Assembly: GCA_027063505.1 (NCBI GenBank)
Contig: JAMORO010000018.1
Coordinates: forward strand, 1-40,153
Reading direction: 5' to 3'
DNA length: 40,153 nt
Source: Sulfurimonas sp.
Lineage (GTDB): Bacteria > Campylobacterota > Campylobacteria > Campylobacterales > Sulfurimonadaceae
In this document: positions 34,270 to 40,153 of the stretch, piece by piece
Layout: every line of letters starts with the position of its first letter
Numbering within the stretch: the first letter of the stretch is position 1
The notes under the pieces: model-generated
Databases searched by the model: none
Seen by the model: the letters and a program-made list of their open reading frames with translations, nothing else
Told to the model about the DNA's origin: nothing
Made by a program: the position numbers and the translations under genes

Positions 34270-35303
34270 TGTTAAATAAACTTTTTGAAGCTTTATATAA
34301 TAAAGTTATTGTTAGTATCGTTGTTAAATGTGCATCTACAGATGTATATATAGAGCTATGCTCTAAAAAAGGTACTATCTCTCAAGTCTCAGAAAATTTT
34401 CAGACACTTTACCCAACAGAAGAGATGATTGCATTTATAGACAGTTATATAAAAGAGACACCTTTTCACTATATTGCTTTTTTAGATACTTCTGATGATC
34501 AAGGGGCACTTCCGAGTTGTAAAAAAAGTGAGTTGTCTCGTTTTTATGATTTAACTATTAGTGAGACAAAGTGCTTCAATGATGAGTGGACTTACTTCAC
34601 TTCAAAAGCAGATATAAATGAACTGGAAAAAGTATATAATCATTTTGATGTAGATTTTATTTTTTCTCCCTTTCTCATCCTAAATAACTTTTTTCAAGAT
34701 AAGATACACTCTACTTTAGCAATGTTTATTTTAGTCCAAGATAGTTGTATCTCACTCGCTATTTTTGATCACTCAAAGTTACTGTATGGAGATCATCTTG
34801 ATATGGAAGTTATCGGTGAGATAGATGATGATTTACTCTCTCATGATATAGAAGAAGAGATGAATTTAGAGAGTAGTAAAACAAATATAGATCTTGAAGA
34901 TATAGATGTAATCGATACTATTGATGATATAGACGGTCTTGATGATTTTGGAGATATTGAAGATTTAGATACTTTAGAAGAGATTGATGAGTTTTCAGAA
35001 AATAGAGATATAGAAGAGGAGTTTTATGAAGCAGAAGAGGAACAATTAGAGGAGGGTAGTGAAGACTCCTTTAATGAAGACTATCAACGTTTCTCTCTTA
35101 TTCAAAGTTCTTTAGGCAGTTACTATAGTGATGAAAAATATGAGAGTCAATTTATAGAGAGTGTTTATATTGCTGATGGTGTAGGAGTCTCAAGTGATCT
35201 AAAACGTTATCTTGAAGAGGAGATGTTTTTAAATATCTATATAAGACATTTAGATCTCGGTATGGAAGTGGTACATTTTGTAAAAGAGGAGCTTGGCTTA
35301 TGA
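34269..35303 (+). CDS. PilM-like / CtsX-like protein with acidic linker
   Basis: A 344-residue cytosolic protein with no TM. N-terminal half (1-~175) has beta-rich segments (VIVSIVVKCASTDVYIELCSK, PFHYIAFLDTSDDQGALPSC) and the C-terminal part (~290-344) has IADGVGVSSDLKRYLEE, together suggesting a divergent actin-like PilM/GspL-cytoplasmic fold. A long Asp/Glu-rich linker (~185-265) interrupts it. The next two genes look like PilN and PilO, which bind PilM, supporting this reading. Campylobacter transformation proteins such as CtsX are possible relatives. ATP-binding motifs are not evident, so it may be a degenerate member. Function in DNA uptake, pili or secretion is inference. Confidence 0.6.
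   Translation: MLNKLFEALYNKVIVSIVVKCASTDVYIELCSKKGTISQVSENFQTLYPTEEMIAFIDSYIKETPFHYIAFLDTSDDQGALPSCKKSELSRFYDLTISETKCFNDEWTYFTSKADINELEKVYNHFDVDFIFSPFLILNNFFQDKIHSTLAMFILVQDSCISLAIFDHSKLLYGDHLDMEVIGEIDDDLLSHDIEEEMNLESSKTNIDLEDIDVIDTIDDIDGLDDFGDIEDLDTLEEIDEFSENRDIEEEFYEAEEEQLEEGSEDSFNEDYQRFSLIQSSLGSYYSDEKYESQFIESVYIADGVGVSSDLKRYLEEEMFLNIYIRHLDLGMEVVHFVKEELGL
34830..35080 (+). repeat. acidic (Asp/Glu) low-complexity linker coding region
   Basis: Within the PilM-like gene, repeated GAT/GAA/GAG codons make stretches such as DLEDIDVIDTIDDIDGLDD and EEEFYEAEEEQLEE. The periodic I/L every 3-4 residues suggests helices or a beta-prone acidic surface rather than pure disorder. Confidence 0.65.
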
Positions 35304-35827
35304 TGAAGTATAGCTATATCGCTCCTAAAAGAAAAAGTATTTTAACTGAAGAGATGCAATTATTGCTCACTTTTTTTGCGATTACTCTCTTTATGCTCTT
35401 TACAACATTTTCATTTTTACTCTATAAAAACTACTCTTTTAATAAAGATAAAGCCATGGTTATAAAAGAGAAACAGAGACTAGAAGAGTCTATGGGTAAG
35501 CTTCAAGCAGATATAGCATTTATAGAGGTGCAAAAAGCACTTAGTGAAAGAGTTTATACAAAAAATACAGTATTAAAAGAGTCTATAACAAATCTTTTCG
35601 ATCTTATTCCTACTCGTATTACTCTCTCTCGTGCTGAACTTCTTGAAAATGGGCTCATCTTATACGGTATTACACCAAATAAAGATATTTATAACTTTAT
35701 GTTACAAGCACCTCTTCGTTCTATTTTTCACAGAACTTACAGTAGTTTTTATGCACAGGAGAATGGTTGGCTCCGTTTTGTTTCAACAAACTATATAGAT
35801 AAAGAGGAGAGCATAGATGAAAATTAA
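35300..35827 (+). CDS. PilN-like inner-membrane protein
   Basis: A 175-residue bitopic protein: short cytoplasmic N terminus (MKYSYIAPKRKSILTEEM), one TM helix (~21-43), a coiled coil (~45-80, KEKQRLEESMGKLQADIAFIE), and a compact periplasmic domain (~90-165) with LFDLIPTRITLSRAELLENGLILYGITP. The layout matches PilN (and GspL C-terminal part): cytoplasmic tail for PilM binding, TM, coiled coil, ferredoxin-like domain. It overlaps the PilM-like stop by four bases and the next start by 11. Sequence similarity to characterised PilN is low, so the name is by architecture and context. Confidence 0.6.
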   Translation: MMKYSYIAPKRKSILTEEMQLLLTFFAITLFMLFTTFSFLLYKNYSFNKDKAMVIKEKQRLEESMGKLQADIAFIEVQKALSERVYTKNTVLKESITNLFDLIPTRITLSRAELLENGLILYGITPNKDIYNFMLQAPLRSIFHRTYSSFYAQENGWLRFVSTNYIDKEESIDEN

Positions 35828-36374
35828 TATATCTAGACAGCATATTTATCTTATGGCCCTCTCTTTTTTCCTCTTTATATTTGTATTAGTCTTCTCTTTT
35901 GGAGTACTTATACCACAAGGAAAAGAGTATAGAATAAAAAGGGTTGAACTTAAAAAGTTGAGTAAAGAGCTTCGAGCATATAAAAACCTTCATAGTGAAA
36001 CAGCCCAAACACTACAAGATTTACGAAGTAAAAATAGAAGTATAATTACAGCTTTTGATGCAACTTTTAATCCAGAGAGATTTGAGAAGCAGAATAAACA
36101 GTACTTTTCATCACTCAAGGTGAAAGAGGTTGATTTTTCTAAAGTGGAAGATCAGTTTGCAATTTATGAAGTCAATACAACTTCAGAGATAAGTTCACCA
36201 ACAAATTTTTATAAGTTTTTAGATGCAGTAAATAAAAGTGACTGGATGATAGAAGTAAACTTTCCAATCGACTTTAAACGCGATGGTGAGATGATAAAAT
36301 CATCCTTTAAAATGAAGGTTTACTGTAATAATAATGATACTAATGCTACAGCTTCTTCATCTGAAGCTAAATAA
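35817..36374 (+). CDS. PilO-like inner-membrane protein
   Basis: A 185-residue bitopic protein: TM helix (~10-32), coiled coil (~33-75, EYRIKRVELKKLSKELRAYKNL), and a periplasmic ferredoxin-like domain (~90-170) with SPTNFYKFLDAVNKSDWMIEV and PIDFKRDGEMIKSSFKMKVY, the strand-helix-strand order typical of PilO/GspM. It completes a PilM-N-O-like trio. The C terminus ends in a low-complexity NNNDTNATASSSEAK tail, and the last 55 bases overlap the convergent tilS gene. Confidence 0.6.
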   Translation: MKINISRQHIYLMALSFFLFIFVLVFSFGVLIPQGKEYRIKRVELKKLSKELRAYKNLHSETAQTLQDLRSKNRSIITAFDATFNPERFEKQNKQYFSSLKVKEVDFSKVEDQFAIYEVNTTSEISSPTNFYKFLDAVNKSDWMIEVNFPIDFKRDGEMIKSSFKMKVYCNNNDTNATASSSEAK

Positions 36375-37306
36375 CCTCTAAGTTTAGAATCAACCTTTAG
36401 TAGTCGCATCTTCTCTTTAAATACTTTTGACATCTTTGTCTGTTTGATAAAGGGTGCTATAAAGGTGTAAGTTGCTGTTTTACTTACAATGAATTTTCGT
36501 CCTATAACAACACTTGTCTCATCTCTTAATAGCTCTCTTTCATGTGCACTCAGTACTTTACCTTGACTCTTAAAGTATCTATCTATTAGCATGACCTCTG
36601 AACGGCTATCGTGAACTCTTTTAAAGTAAGTAAGAGAGTTACACTCTTTAAGCTCTATCTCTTTGATAAGGTCACTTACATCTTCATCGATATACTCAAA
36701 ACTTTTTTTAATGCCACTGAGATATTTCTCTAAAAGAGGAACTGTATGCTTATGTCGAAACTCATTGCGTTTGTATTTTTCATCTTGATTTGTTGCATCA
36801 AGAAAATAGTGGTGTTTTTGTCTATCAAGATAGTGGAGTAGTTCACTCTTATCGAGATGTAGCAGTGGACGTATAAGTTTATACTGATTGCGTTTTTCAA
36901 CGGCTTTCATACCAGCGATACCAACACAGCCTGAACCCTTGCAAAACTGCATAAGCATCCACTCAAATCTATCGCCTAGATGATGTGCAGTAAGAAGGTT
37001 TTTGTATTGATATTTCTCTATGAGTTCTTCAAAAAAATCATAACGAACTGTACGGGCTGTTGCCTCAAAGTTTTTTTCAATGCTATGGGACTGATAGGAG
37101 TAGCAGGTAAAGTTATAGCGTTTAGCAAGTGTTTGTGCATAAGCGAGCTCCTCTTTGGACTCTTCTCTTACACCATAATCAACGATAGCAATGTCAAAAG
37201 GAATGTTGTTTTCTAAGAGTAAAAAGAGGAGGGCAGTAGAGTCTACTCCAGCCGAGAAGGCTAAGAGGTTCTTTCTGTTTTGAAGGAGGTCTTTATTTTG
37301 AAGCAT
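36320..37306 (-). CDS. tilS: tRNA(Ile)-lysidine synthetase
   Basis: TilS converts the C34 anticodon base of tRNA-Ile(CAU) to lysidine with ATP and lysine, an essential decoding step. The 328-residue protein (from ATG 37306) has the PP-loop LAFSAGVDSTALL near residues 16-28 and further TilS segments LLTAHHLGDRFEWMLMQF, GIAGMKAV, IRPLLHLDKSELLHYL and YKRNEFRHK. It overlaps the rimO end by 14 bases; a TTG at 37312 is a less likely start. Its own end overlaps the convergent PilO-like gene by 55 bases. Confidence 0.94.
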   Translation of the reverse strand: MLQNKDLLQNRKNLLAFSAGVDSTALLFLLLENNIPFDIAIVDYGVREESKEELAYAQTLAKRYNFTCYSYQSHSIEKNFEATARTVRYDFFEELIEKYQYKNLLTAHHLGDRFEWMLMQFCKGSGCVGIAGMKAVEKRNQYKLIRPLLHLDKSELLHYLDRQKHHYFLDATNQDEKYKRNEFRHKHTVPLLEKYLSGIKKSFEYIDEDVSDLIKEIELKECNSLTYFKRVHDSRSEVMLIDRYFKSQGKVLSAHERELLRDETSVVIGRKFIVSKTATYTFIAPFIKQTKMSKVFKEKMRLLKVDSKLRGYLASDEEAVALVSLLLQ

Positions 37307-38618
37307 TATCAACTGTTGCAGTTAAAATATCTCCAACAATATCTGTAATCTTTGCTTTGTAAACTTTGCAAAACTCCAGCTCTTTTGAATCATCTGTTCT
37401 ATCATTTACATAGATCTCTCCATCTATCTCAGGTGCCCAGATAAGTTTACGAGCAGAGAGTAAAAACTCATGTTCATCACTCTCTCCATCTATAACGAGT
37501 TTACACTCTTTACCTATTTCAGCTTTTAAAGATGTAAGAGTACACTCACGAGCAATATTACCTAAGGTTTCAGCACGCTCAGACTTTACTTCATCGCTGA
37601 TTTTTAACTCATAGTCAAAGGCTGGAGTAGTCTCTTCATCAGAGTAGGCAAAGACATTAATACGGTCAAAACCAAAAGAAGCAGCAAACTCACACATCTC
37701 ATCAAACATCTCTTGTGTCTCATTTGGGTGGCCAACTATAAAGCTTGTTCGTACAAAAGAGTTTGGAAGTTCCCGCATAAACTCTAAAAGTTCTATAGTC
37801 TTATCTTTCCCAAAGCCACGCTTCATCATACGTAGCATATCGTTGTTTATATGTTGAATAGGCATATCAAAGTAGTTATGGAAAATCTCACTTTTTGCTA
37901 TATTTTTAAGAAGTGCAATAGTTGTTGTTGATGGATATAGGTAGAGAATTCGTGCAGAAGTTACACCCTCTATAAGCTCTATTCTTTGGATAAGGAGACT
38001 TAAACCATCTTTGATATTTTGGTCACGAAGATATGAAGAGCTATCTTGCGAAACAAAAGAGAAGTCATAAAATCCTTTTTTAACAAGTCCTTCAACCTCT
38101 TTAGCAATTGAGTCTAAATCACGAGAGTTTAGTTTTCCTTTAAAGGAGGGAATAGCACAAAAACTACACTCTTGATTACACCCCTCTGAGAGTTTTATGT
38201 ATGCATGGTAAGTAGAACCTGTTACAACACGCTCCGCTCCATCTATAAGAAAGACTTCATCTGAAAAGCGACTCTTCTTTTCTACTAAAAGTTCATCTAT
38301 CTTATCATAATCACCTACACCTGTAAAGATGTCAACTTCAGGAATCTGAGTCATAAGGTCATCTTGATAGCGTTCAGAGAGACATCCCGCCATAACTAAA
38401 ACAGAGTCCTCTTTTCTTGCATCGTGAAGAGAGAGCACCGTGTTGATAGACTCCTCTTTAGCTGCATCGATAAAACCACAAGTATTTACGATGATAACAT
38501 CTGCTTCTTCATTGTTATCTGTGAGTTCAAAGTTCTGGAGTTTTCCCATCATAACTTCTGTATCTACAAGGTTTTTTGTACATCCTAAGGAGACTATATG
38601 TAGTTTATTGTTTTTCAT
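37293..38618 (-). CDS. rimO: ribosomal protein S12 methylthiotransferase
   Basis: RimO methylthiolates an aspartate of ribosomal protein S12 with SAM and two iron-sulfur clusters. The 441-residue protein has the MTTase cysteines C13 (SLGCTKNLVDTE, the RimO-type N terminus), C47 and C79, the radical-SAM triad C147-x3-C151-x2-C154 (SEGCNQECSFCAIP), the FVSQDSSSY segment, and a TRAM-like C terminus. LYLYPS and the IQHINNDMLRMMKRG segment distinguish it from MiaB. It forms an operon with tilS and diverges from bioD. Confidence 0.95.
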   Translation of the reverse strand: MKNNKLHIVSLGCTKNLVDTEVMMGKLQNFELTDNNEEADVIIVNTCGFIDAAKEESINTVLSLHDARKEDSVLVMAGCLSERYQDDLMTQIPEVDIFTGVGDYDKIDELLVEKKSRFSDEVFLIDGAERVVTGSTYHAYIKLSEGCNQECSFCAIPSFKGKLNSRDLDSIAKEVEGLVKKGFYDFSFVSQDSSSYLRDQNIKDGLSLLIQRIELIEGVTSARILYLYPSTTTIALLKNIAKSEIFHNYFDMPIQHINNDMLRMMKRGFGKDKTIELLEFMRELPNSFVRTSFIVGHPNETQEMFDEMCEFAASFGFDRINVFAYSDEETTPAFDYELKISDEVKSERAETLGNIARECTLTSLKAEIGKECKLVIDGESDEHEFLLSARKLIWAPEIDGEIYVNDRTDDSKELEFCKVYKAKITDIVGDILTATVDNASK

Positions 38619-38644
38619 TCATTATCCATGCTTAACTTTTTTTG

Positions 38645-38653
38645 TATTATACT
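38645..38653 (+). promoter_or_regulatory. -10 region (TATTATACT) of bioD
   Basis: TATTATACT contains overlapping -10 matches TATTAT and TATACT, the latter ending seven bases before the ATG at 38661. No ribosome-binding site fits in the gap. The same 9-mer precedes the small ORF at 11745. Confidence 0.5.
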
Positions 38654-38660
38654 ACATATT

Positions 38661-39308
38661 ATGAAAAAAAGAATATTTGTCACAGCAACAAACACAAACA
38701 TTGGTAAAACATATACAAGCCTGAGACTCTTAGAAGAGTATGCTTCAAGAGGCTTAAAAGTAGGGGCTATTAAACTTGTTGAGACGGGAGTCGTAGATGG
38801 GCTTTATCCTGATGGTGAGTTACTCCTCAAAAAGATGCAGGAGTTAAATCCTTTACTTGGTGAGTTTAGAGTTGAAGATGTAGTTCCTATCTCTTATGAA
38901 CTTCCAGCAGCTCCTTATATAGCTTCACAGGGCAAAGCACTCGATTTTGATGTTTTAAATAGAGCTATAGAGAAGATGGAAAAGTATTGTGATGTACTTA
39001 TATTAGAGGGAGCAGGGGGGCTTTTTGTTCCCGTAGATGGAAACTTTATGATGATAGATCTTATTCAGTTTTTCAGTGCGACAGGACTTCTTGTAACACA
39101 CTGCTCACTTGGGTGTATAAATGATACACTTCTGAGCCTTCAGTCACTTCAAAGTAGAAATATAGATGCAGCAATGGCGTTTAACTGTAGAGAGGAGGAT
39201 AGTGATTTCGCTCAGATTAGTGAACCATTCTTCCTTCATAATGATATTGAAGTTTTAAAAGTAGATGAAGACATTGACACTATTTGTGATGTCTTGTATA
39301 ATTTCTAA
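38661..39308 (+). CDS. bioD: dethiobiotin synthetase
   Basis: BioD makes dethiobiotin from 7,8-diaminopelargonate, CO2 and ATP, the step before BioB. The 215-residue protein from ATG 38661 opens MKKRIFVTATNTNIGKTYTS with the P loop (K16-T17). K38 lies in IKLVETG; most relatives have KPVxTG, so Pro is replaced by Leu. LEGAGGLFVPVD is another signature, as is AFNCRE. An upstream ATG at 38628 would add a hydrophobic extension unlike BioD, so the internal start is chosen. There is no ribosome-binding site and a -10 box sits 7 bases upstream, pointing to a leaderless mRNA. pyrB follows after 26 bases. Confidence 0.9.
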   Translation: MKKRIFVTATNTNIGKTYTSLRLLEEYASRGLKVGAIKLVETGVVDGLYPDGELLLKKMQELNPLLGEFRVEDVVPISYELPAAPYIASQGKALDFDVLNRAIEKMEKYCDVLILEGAGGLFVPVDGNFMMIDLIQFFSATGLLVTHCSLGCINDTLLSLQSLQSRNIDAAMAFNCREEDSDFAQISEPFFLHNDIEVLKVDEDIDTICDVLYNF

Positions 39309-39334
39309 ATTAATTAAAAAGAGAGAGAGTTTAT

Positions 39335-40153
39335 ATGGCACACTTAATTCGCACCGATGATTTTAGTAAAGATGAGATTTTAGAGATTTTAGCAGATGCG
39401 AAAAAGTTTAGTGATGGTCGTTTTGATAGAATTTTACAAGATAAAATAATCATAACACTCTTCTTTGAAAACTCTACAAGAACAAAATCCTCTTTTGAGA
39501 TAGCTGCAAAACGTTTAGGTGCTGAGATGGTACACCTTGATGTTGCTAAGAGCTCTACAAAAAAAGGGGAAACTCTTGTAGATACTGCGATGAACCTTGA
39601 TGCTATGGGGCCTCATGCAATTATCGTTCGTCATCAAAACTCAGGAGTACCTCAGATACTCTCAGAACATACTAATGCGAGTATCTTAAATGCAGGAGAT
39701 GGTGCACATGCTCACCCCTCTCAAGCACTCTTAGACCTCTATACTTTAAAAGAGCATTTTGGAGAGTTAGAGGGAAAAAAGATAGCCATAGTTGGCGATA
39801 TTAAAAACTCTCGTGTTGCAAACTCAAACATTGAACTCTTAACACGCTTTGGGCTGGAGGTTATTTTAGTTGCTCCTCCTCATTTTTTACCAAAAACAAA
39901 GCTCAAAACAACGCACTTTTTAACTGAAATTATTGATGAGGTTGATGCTATTATGAGTTTGCGTACACAGACTGAACGTCACTCTTCACAAAGTTATGCA
40001 AGTCTTAAAGATTATGCGAGTGATTTTTGTATTACAGAAGAGCTTCTTGGGGATAGAGATATCATCCTTCTTCACCCTGGGCCAGTACATAGAAACATAG
40101 ATATTACAGATGCACTTCTTGATGATGAACGCTGTAAGGTTTTAGATCAGGTG
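39335..40153 (+). CDS. pyrB: aspartate carbamoyltransferase catalytic subunit, 5' part (runs off window)
   Basis: PyrB joins carbamoyl phosphate and aspartate in pyrimidine synthesis. The frame is open from the ATG at 39335 (GAGAGAG ribosome-binding site) to the right edge, giving 273 of about 300 residues. Signatures are [13 protein letters not shown] (carbamoyl phosphate site), SSTKKGE with the catalytic Lys, [20 protein letters not shown] and [12 protein letters not shown]. It is probably co-transcribed with bioD. The C terminus and any partner such as pyrC lie outside the window. Confidence 0.96.
   Translation, partial: MAHLIRTDDFSKDEILEILADAKKFSDGRFDRILQDKIIITLFFENSTRTKSSFEIAAKRLGAEMVHLDVAKSSTKKGETLVDTAMNLDAMGPHAIIVRHQNSGVPQILSEHTNASILNAGDGAHAHPSQALLDLYTLKEHFGELEGKKIAIVGDIKNSRVANSNIELLTRFGLEVILVAPPHFLPKTKLKTTHFLTEIIDEVDAIMSLRTQTERHSSQSYASLKDYASDFCITEELLGDRDIILLHPGPVHRNIDITDALLDDERCKVLDQV

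Noticed and set aside
38628-38660. Longer BioD from an upstream ATG
   Set aside because: The extra residues are hydrophobic and not found in BioD, and the stretch contains the likely -10 box.
1-40153. CRISPR arrays, tRNA genes, insertion sequences, toxin-antitoxin pairs or prophage genes
   Set aside because: None seen: no regularly spaced repeats, no cloverleaf-like sequences recognised by eye, and no transposase or phage-type proteins among the reading frames.

Overview
This is an AT-rich bacterial chromosome segment from the Campylobacterota (Epsilonproteobacteria), most likely a free-living Sulfurimonas-like member of the Campylobacterales. The evidence is an HP0268-like gene directly before miaB and a DUF374 acyltransferase, an ArsRS/RacRS-like two-component pair, a short NusA without C-terminal acidic repeats, a single XerH-type recombinase, ndk-yceD-rpmF-plsX-fabH order, and many Cache-domain sensors. 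I see no tRNA or rRNA, CRISPR array, insertion sequence or prophage, and no gene-free stretch longer than 300 bases.

Layout. 1-4584 (+): the 3' end of metK, a 2[4Fe-4S] ferredoxin, ndk, then yceD-rpmF-plsX-fabH (ribosomal protein L32 with phospholipid and fatty-acid initiation). 4597-9067 (-): an HD-GYP c-di-GMP phosphodiesterase with a large insertion, a HIT-like protein, and a DEAD-box RNA helicase with a Gly/Arg tail. 9319-15506 (+): rmuC, a Cache-domain membrane protein with no output domain, a 68-residue orphan ORF overlapping a DoxX-like protein, and a 1050-residue hybrid sensor kinase. 15522-16079 (-): a CDP-alcohol phosphatidyltransferase. 16244-18606 (+): feoA-feoB behind Fur-box-like sequences. 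18664-22802 (+): a double-receiver protein, an ArsRS-like response regulator and histidine kinase, and the lytic transglycosylase MltF. 22786-23650 (-): nadD-rsfS. 23712-26641 (+): gap-pgk-tpiA. 26661-27032 (-): a small lipoprotein. 27140-29436 (+): a porin and a lone oligopeptide-type ABC permease. 29527-30660 (-): nusA. 30828-36374 (+): HP0268-like, miaB, DUF374 acyltransferase, a TPR-like membrane protein, xerH, and three genes that look like a divergent PilM-PilN-PilO (or GspL-GspM) inner-membrane platform. 36320-38618 (-): rimO-tilS. 38661-end (+): bioD and the 5' part of pyrB.

Most genes are housekeeping: lower glycolysis/gluconeogenesis, NAD, biotin and pyrimidine synthesis, tRNA and ribosome modification, and iron uptake. 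They alternate with sensory genes. The most unusual signals are regulatory and structural. Several start codons (11745, 19411, nadD, the lipoprotein, the permease, bioD) lie only 6-9 bases after a good -10 box with no ribosome-binding site, which suggests leaderless mRNAs. The PilMNO-like trio stands apart from any visible pilus or secretion genes and ends in a 55-base convergent overlap with tilS. Several signalling proteins appear to have lost their expected output or phospho-acceptor parts. A double palindrome after the permease could be a dispersed repeat. No database search was possible, so family calls rest on recognised motifs and gene order.
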